Assembly: GCF_003590095.1 (NCBI RefSeq)
Contig: NC_039480.1
Span: 19,135,328 to 19,199,327 of the forward strand
Reading direction: 5' to 3'
Origin: Trichoplusia ni
Taxonomy: Eukaryota; Arthropoda; Insecta; Lepidoptera; Noctuidae
DNA length: 64,000 nt
Made by a program: the position numbers and the translations under genes. Shown piece after piece: positions 11,730-26,000 of this stretch; positions within the stretch are counted from its first letter, which is position 1; each line of letters opens with the position of its first letter. The notes under the pieces are model-generated. The model saw only the letters and a list, made by a program, of their open reading frames with translations. It was not told the DNA's origin and made no database searches.

Positions 11730-12479
11730 AAAAAGACCAATACTCGCTCACATTCAGCCAACAATTGTGACCGTCAGCGTAACGCGAGTTATAAAGGTTA
11801 TACGTCTAAGGTCACGAGGTCATATAAAGGTGAAAGGTTAACGGTGACTCACCTAACACCATACTGGTACGGATCCACCACCAGCAGCTGCGGTTATCAT
11901 GTCAGGTGGCAATTGTTTCTAATGTCACCGCAACAACGCCATCTGTGTACCTGGAAAGGAAACATATTTTAGAATTAATTAATAGATTTAAAAAACCTAC
12001 GTTTTGTAGAAAGGTTTGAAGCTACCCTGAAAATTTCAGCCTGCTAGCTTGTAGGGAAGTGCCTCAAAATTGAATTACAAAAAACCAACCGGAACTACAA
12101 ACAAACAGACAAGTGAGTCTAGAAAAACGTGTGAAAATTAATATTTATGATTTTGGAACCTTAAAGTTCTAAGACAGGTTAATAAAAAAGTATTGAATGC
12201 GTATTTTTCGATGATTACATAGTAACTTCACTTGCTAGTTAAAAGCGTACTGGTAAGTGACGTCACACGCGATTTTATTTCACTGCATCCCTTATTTTTT
12301 TATTTACTAGGTTAAAGAAAAAAATCTTAGTCAATATTTTTTGGAAATCATTTTTTTTTTAAACTTTTGAAATTGCAGTTATAAAGAAATAAGAGCGTCA
12401 AACTTAAAAAAAAACAAATCCTACCCAATAAAATGAGATTCTCTTGCCAGTAACCCGAACTTAATATCCTCTCTCTTAA

Positions 12480-12560
12480 TTATCTTACGGCTGATAACCT
12501 GGTGTCAGACTTTAAGCTTCTGACGTGACTTGACGCACCGTTGACAATTCTCAAGTGTGC
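12480..12560 (+). repeat. small dispersed repeat J
   Basis: CCTGGTGTCAGACTTTAAG and TCTGACGTGAC. Longer copies at 47205-47290 (+) and 62605-62692 (-). Confidence 0.5.
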
Positions 12561-12859
12561 AGGTTTTCTAACAGCGTTATTTATCACATAAAAAAACTTA
12601 TAAAATTTATATACGCAAGAGGTTAACCAAGAACAATATAAGTTATTTTTTTAAAACACACTGACACACAACCATACAGCCAGAAACGTCAATAACAAAT
12701 AAAAGGCGAAGTGATTGAAATCGCGATAAGACAATTTATTCTTTTAACGTTTAAGATAAGGGTATTTTTATAACAATAACAATAGAAAATGATTTAGAAA
12801 GAATATTAGGCGGTTTTCAGATGGAACAACTTTAGTAGACAACTGGAAACATTTTCAAA

Positions 12860-13040
12860 TTGACTGCACGAGTGGTTGAGGTATCCACACCAAACCCACA
12901 CAGCAGGACGTGTCGCAGTTTCGATCCCCGCGTGTGAAAAGCGTTTGTGTGATCCACGAATGCAAATTCTGAGTGTGGGTGTCTACGCTCATATGACTGA
13001 AATGTTTATGAAAACCCCGCGACACAAGGCGGGAGTCATT
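12860..13040 (+). mobile_element. SINE-A, diverged
   Basis: GACTGCACGAGTGGTTGAGG start and TTTCGATCCCC B box. The A box is shortened by a deletion. Confidence 0.6.
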
Positions 13041-14076
13041 TTCAAGAGACACTAAAAATCTCTTCGGCAAAATAACTAAAAACTACCGCCTAAAGAAGTC
13101 TGCAAATATGTTTGCTACAATAATAACTGCACGCGTGCGATTGACGACAATAAATTGTTTAATGGAAGCTCTAATTAGTGTGACAGTGACACACAAATGA
13201 CAGCTGTGTTAGTACACAACGTCACTGTGTTGACAAGGGTTAAAACAAAGATGGCGGCATGTGTCAAAATGAAAAACTAACTTTTGAATAGTTGTTTCAT
13301 CTGCATAGCGCCTTAGAAAAAAATTGACGGTGATAAAATCGTATCCGGTGTAGATTTTATCTTGGATGACATTGAAATACACAGGTCATCAAGATTCAAC
13401 TGTGATTTATGTTCAAAAATAAAAATAGGTACTAAACACCTTTAGTAACCTCTTTCTAAATGAGTAATGTTTAATAATAGACCCCTTTTTTTTGGTAAGG
13501 CGGGTTCGTCCTCGTGGACACCCACACCCTCGGGGGATGGAAATGGCTAGTGTCAGACTCTTACTGACTAAACCTGAACCGCCGTGCTACGTCATCCGCG
13601 TTTTTGTGTCGGTGTATGGCAATGCGTTGCAGTCAAATTCAAATTTATTTGTTAAACATAGGTGGTACACTTGGTTGAAAATTACAGTCCTACATAGACT
13701 AATAATAGACCCTTGAGTTGGTTTCGACAATAGGTTTGACAAAGATGAACTGCTTAAAAGTTTAGGTGAGGAGGTAAAATTTATATCTACCATATTCTGA
13801 CGTCACTCGCAATTCACATTCGCATTCACCATAATTTGATCAATTTATGTTTGCCAAGGTCAAAAGAGGAAATACATATGTACCGTGTCGGATGATAAAA
13901 AAAAAAATTTACCATCCCTATTCCTTTAAGGATAGTCAGGAGGAGTCAACGTCAGCGAGCTTAGAAGAATTAAAAAAATTAGTCAAGTACGAGACAAACT
14001 TACGACACTAAGGATTCCGTACAAAATAGCAGCAACCAACCAATTTAAGGACGTATTAACTTTTGCTTAAAAAGTG

Positions 14077-14260
14077 ATGCAACGGTTTACTCACACGAAT
14101 TTATCGAGATTGCCCGACTAGTTTCGGACCCAACCGGAGTCCTTAATCATGAACTGTCGGCGAGCGAGAGAGTCGAACTGGGTCCGAAACTAGTCGGGCA
14201 CTCCCGATAAATTCGTGTGAGTAAACCGTTGCATCATTTAATAATGAATCATTCTCATAT
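14077..14260 (+). mobile_element. foldback repeat G with arms over 50 bp
   Basis: Arms extend from CAACGGTTTACTCACACG through CCCGACTAGTTTCGGACCCA with few mismatches. The tail is cut at AATCATTCTCAT. Confidence 0.65.
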
Positions 14261-14744
14261 TATTATAGACTGCGTCACGATAAAAATTCTTTAAAAATTG
14301 GAATGATTTGTTGCTTCTTTATCCTTCAAACTATTTGTCATGACTATTCCACAGATAAAGATTTATTTTCCCGCGCAAATAGCTATTTGACAGTTGAGAC
14401 CACCATGCGAAATGGACGATTTTAGAAAAAACATTACGATAACGTTAGGTAAGAGATAAAAATGACATTTATTAAGATTGTTTTAACTTTTTTAAGACGT
14501 CTGTTCTTGGAACATAATATGACGCAAATCTGATTGCAGTGAAATCTATGCTACATAAAGCTGAAGAGTTTGTTTGAAGGCGCTTAGTTCAGGAATTACG
14601 AGTACAACTTCGAAAAAAGAAAGTTTTAAATATAGATGTAAGCCCATTTATTGAGCATACCATTTATCAATAGGAGCAGAGCAGTATCTAATGATATATG
14701 TTACAAAAACGGGGAGAAGATGCGTGCAAGCAGATCGACTAGAA

Positions 14745-14911
14745 ATTGTACCGCAGAGGTCCCCACGCCGAACCCAACGCACGTAACGTGTCGCGGGCTC
14801 GATCCAAGCGTAGGACAAGCATTTGTGTGATCCACGAATGCTTGTCCTGAGTCTAGGTGTCTTTGTGCATGTGACTTGAATGTGTACGCGACACAGGGAT
14901 TAAATTCCATA
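14745..14911 (+). mobile_element. SINE-A, A box lost
   Basis: B box GGCTCGATCC and the CTTGTCCTGAGTCTAGGTGT tail remain. Confidence 0.6.
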
Positions 14912-15188
14912 ATACGAAGGTCGATTTTGGAAAAAAAAACACGTAAATAATATAATACCACATCTTACATAAACCGTACTATTTCTTATCATTGTCACAC
15001 CTTTCACAGTTTAATCTGTGTTGACAAACATACCTGTTAAAGATACGATTATCATGATAAGGATTCCACGATTGTAACAAACGTTTGTTTAGAAATGTTT
15101 TATTGATAAGAGCTCGGTATATCTGCTAAATGAGGTGAAGTATTTCAAAGAACTCTTTCTTTTTCAATTGAATAGCGTATTTGACTAA

Positions 15189-15326
15189 GGGCTGATTTTT
15201 CAATCACCAGTTAACTTTTATCTGAGGAATAAATATGGCCGTTTGACATATTTCCTATACAAAAGCTGTCAAAACGTCAAACATATTCGTCGAATAAAAG
15301 TTATCTGGCAATTGAAAAATCGGCCC
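15189..15326. mobile_element. inverted-repeat MITE H
   Basis: GGGCTGATTTTTCAATCACC and its complement, flanked by TAA on both sides. A TA duplication with AGGGC ends fits other copies, so the superfamily is open. Confidence 0.65.
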
Positions 15327-15625
15327 TAAATCTTTTAATAAATATCTGTTGAAATCTAAATTGAGCAATTTTAAGTTATGTAGTTTATTCTGTATTTTAA
15401 GAGGGTTTAAATGGAAATTCTTTTATAAATGGAGTCTAGTTTGTTGTATTATAGACTACATAAAATTTCGACTTAAATTGGTTATTATTGAAAGGGCTGG
15501 GAAGATAACCTGGAAATAACACGTTTATTTAATATACCCAAAAGTGTAGTATCCCTAAATGCCTTCCACCACATCATAAAGCAATATTATTTTAGTAATT
15601 TCTAAGGTTTAAGCGAATATAAGAC

Positions 15626-15822
15626 ATTGAAATGAAACTACTTTTACGGATTTTATCGCGGTTTAATTTTAGATTTTTGAGAAGAACGAGTAGCATCTTC
15701 TATCAAGACGAACGCCATCTCAGTCTGCCCGTGACCATGATACCTGCAAAATTTTGAAAAGTCGGGAACTAAAATCTAAAATTAAACCAAGATAAAATCC
15801 GTAAAAGTAGTTTCATTTCAAT
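15626..15822. mobile_element. inverted-repeat MITE
   Basis: About 52-bp arms starting ATTGAAATGAAACTACTTTT at 15626, with the complement ending at 15822. No certain target duplication. Confidence 0.65.
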
Positions 15823-15864
15823 AATATTATTGTATTGTGGAAAGGTGACAGCGCAATTAATACT

Positions 15865-16205
15865 TTAACTACTCCGTTGTCTCCGCGACCCAAAATGTAT
15901 CTTGGCCTCTGATACGAGAGAGCGCCACCTCACCCGATCCTTGGCCACTTCTCGCCAGTCATCGGCGTGAAGCGCCCGAAGGTCCGCCTCATCTGTATCA
16001 CTCTAGCGATACCTGGGTCGACTTCCAACACCACAGGGCGACTTCCTGTTGGTCGTCCCAGATACGCTCTCTTCACACCGCGATCTTCTCCCATCCTTTC
16101 GACGTGGCCGAGCCAACGGTGTCTGTGAGCTATTATTTCTCCAATGATGTTAGAGATGACTGCGAGTTCCAATGCCATGTCAACTACATCTCTCTTCTTC
16201 ATACG
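15865..16205 (-). pseudogene. C-terminal fragment of a LINE endonuclease/reverse transcriptase (RTE-like)
   Basis: The minus strand reads HRHRWLGHVERM followed by GVKRAYLGRPTGSRP, the typical end of RTE-type ORFs. After a frameshift near 16030 it continues with LRALHADDWREVAKDR to a stop at 15865-15867. It is 5'-truncated. Confidence 0.6.
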
Positions 16206-16216
16206 CTATAATATTA

Positions 16217-16397
16217 TTAAATAATGTAACGGTATACTCACGCGTATTTATCGGGATCGCCCGACTAGTTTCGGCCCTAAATCATGAGCAGACGCGGCGG
16301 GATCGCGATCGCGAGTTGAACTGGCTACCCCGATACATACCCGTGAGTAAACCGTTACATCATTTAATAATGAATCGTTCTCACGATAATTACTATC
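16217..16397 (+). mobile_element. foldback repeat G with 12-bp target duplication
   Basis: GCTATAATATTA at 16205-16216 and 16398-16409. Inverted arms TTACTCACGCGTATTTATCG type, GC-rich centre, tail CACGATAATTACTATC. Confidence 0.65.
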
Positions 16398-16793
16398 GCT
16401 ATAATATTAGATACTTTCAGACATGGGCCCTTGAATTGAGTAAAATACAATGTATCTGTCTAACTTCAGAGCGTAGCTAGTTAATAAATAACAAAGCAAG
16501 TTTATTAACGTGCAAATAACGTTGATTGCTTTAAATTGTTTGATTATTAATGGCGCAGTAGTTAATAGTAAATGGCGCCCGTGCACACGGCGGCATAGCT
16601 GTGACAGATGACGTACGTCGAACAAAATTAGGATATCACCTATTTTTTTTATATCTTCACTTTTATTTTATTGGCCGGCAATAATCGAAAAAGAAAATAC
16701 GTGGATAGTCTGTTTCGGGTTTCCATTTTCATGGACAAAACTCTTCCTTATGGAAAAGGGAATTAAAGTCGAACAGTTGTCGTTTAATCTATA

Positions 16794-17042
16794 TCTATAC
16801 TAATATATAAAGCTGAAGAGTTTGTTTGTTTGAACGCGCTAATCTCAGAAACTACTGGTTCAAATTGAAAAATTATTTTTGTGTTGAATAGGCCATGCAT
16901 CGAGGAAGGTTTTACGCTATAAACCATCACGCTGCGACTAATAGGAGCGAAGATACAATGGAAAATGTGGAAAAAACAGGGCAGGTATAAATCATAACTT
17001 ATATCTTCTAACCACGGGGACGAAGTCGCGGGAAACAGCTAG
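16794..17042 (+). mobile_element. short Helitron, Hel-2
   Basis: Full-length plus copy, TC start and CTAG end, host A/T junction. Confidence 0.7.
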
Positions 17043-17676
17043 TTTTCTAATAAAATTAAAGAAAGTGTCCGAGGGTCTTCTTGCAGGGGCACGGGCCCGG
17101 GGTGTTTTTAGTCGGTGAAAGTCCGATATATCGCCACACCGTGCTTTAGGCGTGAACCTCAACAACATAGTTTTTTGCCGCCTAGCCACAGTACAGGCCT
17201 GTTTTTTGGCAAAGTGAGTTTTTATCTTCGTGGTCTTTATGAACTCTTCGTGCCCAGCCACTCGGTTAAGGAAGTGGGTAGTGTCACACTCTTACTGGCT
17301 AAACCTGAACCGTGCAACAACTCCCGAGTTTTTACGGCGGCAATGCATCGATTCATCGCGCTCCAGTCAACAGGCTGTTTACAAGGCATACCGTTGACAA
17401 TGCAAAAAAGAATATACACGAATTTAACTGCGTATCATACGAATTCGCGCGCTTTTGCAAAAATCACCCAACATGAAAAAATCTGTAGCTTGTAACATTC
17501 GTTTACGGAATTCCCTAATAGCTTCAGGGCAATAACATTACGAACAAGTATTTTTTTTAGTATTAGCTTTTGTTCGATCATCAGACCAGCTCGGCGTACT
17601 ATAATATCGTATTGGCGCCAAACTATGACCAAGTTATGGCTGTTTCCCATATATTTTTCGACTACACACACGACAC

Positions 17677-17846
17677 ACATGGATAGCCGAGTGGTTGAGG
17701 TCACCACGCCAAACAAACCGCGCGCGACTTGTCGCTGGTTCGATCTCCACGTAAAACATTTGATTGATTGACGAATTTTCGTTCTGAATTTGGGTGTTTC
17801 GAATTGTATCTTGAATATTCGTAAAACTCGACAAGGATTAAATTAA
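17677..17846 (+). mobile_element. SINE-A
   Basis: Intact A box TAGCCGAGTGG and B box GGTTCGATC; the tail is diverged. Confidence 0.65.
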
Positions 17847-17849
17847 TTG

Positions 17850-20029
17850 GTGTAGGAGCCATTCCTGATATGAAACAAAGTCTTTATCAAGAGTGTCTAT
17901 GTTTAATTCAGCCATTTTATCATGAAAGGGTCACAAATATACACACTGACTCTCAAATTTTTGGTCTCAAATGCGAAAAATTTCAAGAACTCCATGTTTT
18001 CAAGAACTTTTCAAAGTTTCATCCATACATACATACATTGCAAATTGAATAAAATATAAGCAAAAAATGACACATATGACAAGGTCAGAGATAATAAATA
18101 ATCATTTCACATCAGAGATAAAAGTGTAAAACAATAAAAACTACTCATGATAAGATTTGACCTTAAAATCAAAATGGTGGAAACGCTGACACTATCATTG
18201 TGATAAAAGCAGAAAAAATGTTGATATAATATAACAAATTATGCTCTTGAAAATGTATTGCTGATTTTGTTTCTGTTTAAACATTACTTGCATTTTTTTG
18301 CATGACTGTCTACAAAAACTGAATTTAAAGTTAATTTTTATATGTGTAAAAGTTTATTTTACAACATTTTTATTGAAACTGAAATGTTTTTCCATGTAAG
18401 AGGTTTCGTTGGAATCTCAACATAACAAAATGTTTTCCAATAAGTTTAACTTATATTTTATTTGTACACCACCACAATGTATATGAATGTCAAAATTTTC
18501 AAGCAGTGTTTATTTTTTTATGATTATGGTTGTACACTACCAATTATTTATTTTATGATTGAATCATAACAAAAATTGACCTTTGCCTAATTTAATCAAT
18601 TGCAAAAGTAGGGCAATTTTTATCTTAGATAATTTAAGCCATTAAATTTATAATCTTAGAAATTCTTATTTGATTGTTAATTTTGATTATTAATTATCAA
18701 GCCAAAATAATAGATAGCCATTTCATTATTAAAAAAAAACGTTTTTAATTATTTGGTTCCTGAAAAATTAATAAATAAACTTTATAGTTACACTATATTT
18801 TAATTCTAGATTGTGTTATTAAAATATGTCAGCAATAAAAATAAACCTTTTGATTCATAATATTGAAAATGTACGTCATTAAAATAAATAAACTGCAAAT
18901 AGCTATTCAAAACGTAAACACAACACAACAAGAGCATAGACATTAGCAATAACGTCTACTTTAGGAGTTACAACAAGCCAAGGTAACAGTTATTCAACCT
19001 AATACTTTTTTTATTTGCTCAACAAGCAAAGTAAATAATACACGACCAAAGATCATCGTAATTACGAGAACCGAGTACAAAAACCAGTTTCGCAACTTTG
19101 AGTACACATAACTGCACAAATACACTGACAAATAACGCTATACCTCACTGACGTGATGTAATACGCCCATATAAATCGACAAGTAGAATATTTAAGACCT
19201 GAAATTTCATTTAGCTGCGGAATTTACATAAAAAATACGATACATTATGATGTGTGTGGCGAGACCAACCTGATCTTTCGCAACACCCGCTGAAAACTTA
19301 GTCTGAATTAGCGTCAAAAACTTACCGGTAGTGAATAATAAAGCGTGTCCTTGATTCACTTGTAATATTTAATTCTTAAAACAACGTGGAAAATTAGGAA
19401 AATACCGTTTCCAATACATTAAGAACGATGCACGAACGTAGACACAGATTAAAAAATAATGGTAAAAATCTCCAAATTGTATGTGTTGACGTTTCAGTTT
19501 GATATTGCAAGCAGTGATATTTTGTAATGTCAAATACGTATTCTCGAATCATGGTCACAAAAAAGTATTGATATCTCGATGTGCTCGTTGCACATTTTTA
19601 TTTTAAATTTTATAAAAAGAGTAATTTGGCAAACGTGTATGTGTGCGTGTTATAATTTGAAGTATATTTATTATAATATACTCATCAATAAAATTGTAAC
19701 ATAAGGAGAGATAGCGTAGAGTTTTAGGCGTGAAGAAATAAAGATTATCAAAGCGTTCTATGAGTAATTATACCACAAAACTCCTAAATCTGATAACTAA
19801 AGTTCTACTGCTTAAATTTCTTATTTCGTACTAAACTAAACAAAATATTTCCAATTTATATGATTCTTACATTGTAAAGCGTTTTGTAACGTTCAATCAG
19901 CTGGCATCCCTAGCAAACGTCAAAATTTTTCGCACGCCATTGTGTGCGGAAGTCACCCATTTTTAAATTCCAAAAATCACAGTTTTACAACAACAAAAAT
20001 CAAAATACAATCATCAAAATAAACTTGTT
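17850..20029. other. AT-rich intergenic DNA upstream of CHMP7
   Basis: About 2 kb with few recognisable repeats, the cleanest unique-looking intergenic stretch in the window. No coding exon found. Confidence 0.5.
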
Positions 20030-20037
20030 AATCAAAA
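19880..20037 (+). promoter_or_regulatory. putative CHMP7 promoter and 5' leader
   Basis: Sequence directly upstream of the CHMP7 ATG. A small GC-richer patch (CGCACGCCATTGTGTGCGG, 19931-19949) runs into GGAAGT, an ETS-like core, and is followed by an A-rich leader. There is no TATA box, as expected for a housekeeping gene. The transcription start cannot be placed from sequence alone. Confidence 0.3.
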
Positions 20038-23000
20038 ATGGGTTTGCCAGGTTGTGGTATACCCGAGAGTGAGCTGCCGCCATGCTGGTCTGACGACGTT
20101 CGGATGAACGCGCTATTCGCACCCTTTCGTATAAAAACTGCTAATCCCGAGTCTTGGGATATGAAGATGAAGTTCTGGTCTGATATGCTTAGGCAGTGGT
20201 GTAGAAGTAGGAAAGATCCTATAGTGTCTGCAGCCGACGCAAAAGCAGCATTTTGCAGAAGAGGTCGCACCCCTGCGTGTATGGACATCGTTATCGAAGA
20301 AATGTTTCGGTGAGCATTTGAATTTTGATCTATTCTATTGCCTGATAACATTAAAAAGATAATAAACGTCTATGGTGCGCCTGGCGCCATATTTAGATAT
20401 TACCGTGTTATTTTTGCGAATGTAAACAAAGCATGTTTTTTTAAATTAGGGTATTATTGGCTCATTATATGGTTATTAAATGTATTAACATGGTGTAATA
20501 GAACCTTGCTTTAGTAAATAGCAACATGATCAAATTAATAACACTTAAAATGTATCTTAAGTACCTATCTCAAAGCAAATGCAAAACTACATGTCTCGTA
20601 ATATTTTTTTTGCCTAAAATCACCATGCTTGTTTTTTTTACGTAGTCTCTATTTATTTTAAAGTATCTTGTTAGACTTCTAACTGCAGCAGTGGACTGAC
20701 GAAGGTTTAATTAATTAATGTATCATCTATCATAGATGTTAGAAGCCACTGATGATGAGCCAAATTAATTTTCACTAAGCAAAAATCTTTTCCTATTTCT
20801 CTATAGAAATGGCGACCTTTCCCCCTTATCAAAATATCACCAAATACTTCACAACGGACCTGAAGGCTGGGTCAAGTGGGGTGCTCGGCTGGCGTTCAGG
20901 CCCGCTGCCTTTGCTCTGACTGCTGTGGCATCCTTCATGCCATCCCGACAGACGCTAGACAATGACGGCTTGCCGAAAGCCAGTATTGATTCCACACAGC
21001 GGTTTGTGCTGGAAAGTGCTGTCAAAGTGAGTATGTTTGTTAATTGTGAGAGATTTTTTTAAATGAAAATTATATATGAAATCACATAGAATAGGGCAAA
21101 TGTTGCATTGTAGTACTGTTTAAAGCTAGAGAAACAGTTTTGGAACCAAAATGAATGCAAAAACTTAATCAGTAAGAAAATATAATTGTGCCTTAATGTC
21201 ATTGGGATGTTTAATAACATATTATCCTTATATGCAGGTATAGGCCTTGTCAGTGGTCAGCGCAAGTGCCAAAATAAAAAAAAACTAACAAGACTGCTAT
21301 TTCAATCATCTGTCATAGATGTTAGGGTCAAAGTAGAGGCCACTGATCCTACTATGATGTATAATGTATGGGTGTATGAATGATTTTTATCTTTCACTCA
21401 AAAACCACTAAACAGATTTAGTTGAAACTTGGTGCACAGATAGTTAACACGTAGGATAGATTTGATTGCCGGGGCCTTATAGCAAGTGGGCCTGCAGACA
21501 GCAGCAATTTGATTCATAACATTGCTCTCTATATTACAGGAGCAAGCCACGGAACTACTCCAGAACTTCCCGTCCGACTGTGAACGCATAGGTACAATAG
21601 AGGAGCTGATGAGCCGCTGTGAGTGGAACCGGGGGAGGGAGGGCTTTGAACTGCTGCTCGGATACCTCGTGTCACAAGGAATGGCTTGCAAGAAGGGAGA
21701 TGTTGTTAAACTGGGTAGGTTATGTATTTTTCTTTCTAGGTTGTAATGCTAATGACTAACCCAGAGGTGTGGTTGTGTGATGTTGTGTTTCTTCATAAAT
21801 TTTATGAAATTGTCATGTTACAAGCCTCTGTTAAACTGCACTTTAAAGCAGTTTATTTTTGTGAATTCACATGTTGGTGTTTGGTAAAATTAACAATATG
21901 TGTCTAATATTTTTCTTAAAGAATGAAAACTGATATTTCTTTTTATACCCAGTCATTATCTCTACATTGATGGGCATATTTAGTTATTGATTCAGCTATA
22001 GGCTCATAGCCGGTCCTGGTACTGGCTAGCATTGTCTAAGATGGCAATAGGATATTTTACTAAAGAAATCTAAGTAGTCAGAAAGATGTCCTAAAAAATT
22101 TGAAAGCTGGTTTTTTATTCCATTACTGAAGAAATAGGAATGGTAGTAGGGAGTCGACGTCACAGAACATTTTAAATTTCCCTTTTTTTGTGTACAATTT
22201 AAAAGAAAAATTACGTATCCAATGTGTCTACGATCTGTTTCGTGGACTAACCAGATTTTTTTGTCAAAGACCCTATGGTATCACTACGAAAACCATAACA
22301 TAATGAATGCTATCATTGTCAGCGGAGCCGGACAAGAAAGCGACCCCGGTAACAGAGTCGGACGAGGCGCTGGCGAAGCTGGTGTGCGCGGAGTCGCGCC
22401 TGGAGGCCGCCGCCGCGCGCCTGCTGCGGGAGCGCGCCGCCGCCCGACACGACGCGCGCGCCGCGCTCGCGCTCGGGAACAGGCTCGCCGTCAGTACCAC
22501 ACACCAGATAGGCACTAACTGAGCACAGCTTGTATTAGGACTACTCTCTCTCTCTCTCTCTTAATCAGTCCCTCATATCTGAGGATCGTGGTCAGCATCA
22601 GGGCCACATTTGGAGCGGATGATTTTGAAATGATCACGCTCATCATGTTCGCATGGAGACTGTCCATGGGAAGCGGTAATCGATTGACATCCTTGGCTTC
22701 ATTTCTTTTTTCCACATTTTTATGCACTCACTTTTTTTGTTTGCTTGTTTTTCGTTCCGTTTAGATTTTTGACAACTCAATTTTGATACACTTCCCGGTA
22801 AGCTAGCAGGCTGATATTTTCAGTCTAGCTACGAACCCGATGACAATGCAATTTACAAATATGTGGATAGATTTTAAGATTTTTTGAATCTATAAATTCT
22901 TCCTAAACCATGGCAAAACAACGTTTGCTTTGACAGCTAGTATTACTTATGTTTTTACCTCACCAGGCAAAGAACCACCTTCGTCGGAAACACAAGACCG

Positions 23001-26000
23001 ACCAGCGCCTAGAGAAGTGCACGAACGCTTTGGACAACGTTCGTCAGCTGTTGCAGCAGATGAGGGATGTTCACGTAAATGTCGCCATCGTCGATACTTA
23101 TAGGTCAGTGGTTTCATAATCTTTATATATGAAAAAAGGATAGCTGACTGATTGACATAGAGCAGACCCACAGAGAGCCCAAACTGCTAGGGCTAGGATG
23201 GTGAAATTTGGCATGCAGGTCCCTGGCTTCGAATTCAATCCCCGCTTAGGAAAAGCATTTGTGTGATCGACGAATACTTGTTCTGAGTCTGGGAGTCGTT
23301 TTGAGAAAGAAAAAAAAACTGCCTAAAAAAATTGAGAATAGTAAATTGTAAGGTGACCTTGTACAGCAGTTGTTTTTCCAAGAAACTCATAACCAAAAAA
23401 CCTTCAGACATACTTACAAATCAAACGTCTTTTATGAGTCGTTTAAAACACTAAAACCTTCTCTTGAAAGTAACAAATACTTTTCTAAAAACCGCATCCA
23501 AATTGCTTCAGCTAAACGCGAGATATTTTAAAACATACATACTTACAAACAGGTCAAGCTGAGAAACTTCTTTTTTTCAATGACATTATTTTACTTCAAA
23601 TTGTGATGTTTTTGTTCGCAGGACGAGTGCAGACGCTATGAAACGCAACATGACCGAGAATGGCATTGACGAAGATGCCGTACACGATACCATGGACGAT
23701 CTGAAGGAGGTCAGTATTGTAGGACGGTTGAATATGGCTAGTTATGTCACTGTTGGACAAAGGTACCTTCTATTAAGTGAGACAGGTATTGATTGGCTGT
23801 AATTCATTCTTCAAAAAAGTGTATTCTTCAAAAAACATGTATATTTTCATAATAACTATCGTGAGACTGATTAATTATTAAATGATGTAATGGTTTACTC
23901 ACGCGTGTTTATCGGGGTAGCCCGACTAGTTTCGGACCCAACCGGAGTTCTTAATCATGAGCTGACGCGGCGGGATCACGAGTCGAACGATGTATGTATA
24001 TTTTGACTTCTTATCAGATGAGATGGGATAGAACAGGCTTTAATTAGTTGTAATTTATGCTATTTACGACTGAGGAATCTGTGAATGCAAGTCACTTGTA
24101 AACTAGGGGCGGAATAAAACAACGGACGTGTCGATAGCACACAGCAAATATTCGCAGTCTGTTGCGGCGGTGGTGACAATCTTAAAACTAGTTCTAGTCT
24201 AGTTTTCTAATGTCTAAATATTAAAACATACATCACAACAACTAACTTCAAAATATTTACATATTATTGATATTTAAAATCTACATATATACACATAAAA
24301 TAAGTTACAAAAACAATAATTAAAATAAGGTATCAAATATACTTTAAAAAAATTAGATATGAAAGCCTGAAAGCTAAGCCAAGAAAAAATTACTCATTTT
24401 AGGGTAAATTCATACTCTGGCTAGCTTCAAACCCGATGACAATGCAATTTACAACTATAAAAACGGTTGGACCGATTTTGATAAAATTTTAATGAACTTT
24501 AAAAACTTAGGTATTTCGATTTTTTAAATCTATTAATTCTTTTGACTACACCAATAAATTGCGATGAACCAACAAAACGTGCAAATCTCTTTCTTACGCT
24601 ATGACATTTTATCATACTTACCTGCTAATAAAATAAAATAAAGTTGGTTAATAATTTTCGTATCTCACAGGTAATGGAACAATACAGCGAGGTTGAGAAG
24701 GCTCTCGGTACCAACATAGATGACCTGGACACAGCCGAGCTGGAGGACGAGCTGCGGGACCTGCTGGCGGAGGCCGGGGGCGCCGGGGCCGGCTCCCCGG
24801 GGCCCGCCCAGAAAGCTGGTAAGGGTACTAACTGTTTCAACAAAAGAAAGGGAAAGATTTGTTTGTTTGAATAGGCTTCGAAACTACTGAGCATGGGCTA
24901 TAATTTATTTTGAAACATGTTAGGGATCCGTAAAAAAATTGCGATAATGTAACTGTTGATATTTAGGTAGGGGCTGATAATAAAAACACTCAGAGTCACT
25001 TGTACGATAATTTTATATTGCCTTTTAAAACTTGGAAGTATTACGACTGGATCCTACCACACGGTATGACATGAATTAAAAGCGTTAGACATAGATTGAA
25101 GTAGAATAACAAGATGCGGACAACATCACATACATTGTTCTGAACCCAAAGTAAGTTGCTGAAGCACTTGTGTTATGGAATTCAGATACAACGAAGGTAC
25201 CACAAACACCCAGACCCGAGACAATGTAGAAATGTGAATTTTTACATTGACCCGACCGGGGATCGAACCCGGGACCTCAGAGCTAGCGACACCTTGAAAC
25301 CGGTGCGTGCGCCACTCGACCACGGAGGTCGTCGGCGACCTCGGCCGGCTTAAATGTGTCATTCTAAGAACTGTCATCTTTAGTCACTGGTGATGGGCTC
25401 CTTTTTCCGCACGTAGGCTCCAAGTCGGCCCATTGTGCGTGTCATCTTTAGTCACTACAAAGATTGTTTTTTGCAATCTCAATGGAACAAATCAACGGTA
25501 ACCAAAGGTGTAAAATCGGAATCCTATTTCTGCGTGCGCTGCTAATACTATTGACAACAGAACAAAATTATGTACTACGGGTACATGGTGTGGTACATGT
25601 ATCACGGTATTTCATATAGGCCGTATCACAGGCACTTTTAAAACGTTACAGTAATAGCTCTAGGTGCAATGTTACGAAATGTAATTCAGGACAAGGAGAG
25701 GACAAGAAACTTCATAAGTCACTCTTTTAAAATATAATTTTTCTAGCTGTTGCCCCCGACTTCGTCCCCGTGGGTAGAAGATATAAGTTATGATTTATAC
25801 CTGCCCTGTCTTTTTCACATTTTCCATTGTATCTTCGCTCCTATTAGTCGCAGCGTGATGGTTTATAGCCTAAAGCCTTCCTCGATGAATGGTCTATTCA
25901 ACACAAAAATATTTTTTCAATTCGGACCAGTAGTTCCTGAGATTAGCGCGTTCAAACAATCAAACAAACTCTTCAGCTTTATATGTTAGTATAGAAGTAT

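Noticed and set aside
13250..13282. ATGGCGGCATGTGTC as a gene start
   Set aside because: The frame closes quickly and no donor or downstream exon was found.
22319..22515. Several overlapping frames on both strands rich in Arg and Ala
   Set aside because: Shadows of the GC-rich CHMP7 exon 4 at 22323-22489.
25750..25989. Recurrent 79-84 codon frames of one sequence type (also 36652-36891, 55496-55735, 62280-62534)
   Set aside because: All lie in Hel-2 Helitrons on either strand. The conserved frame comes from recent copying, with no coding signature.
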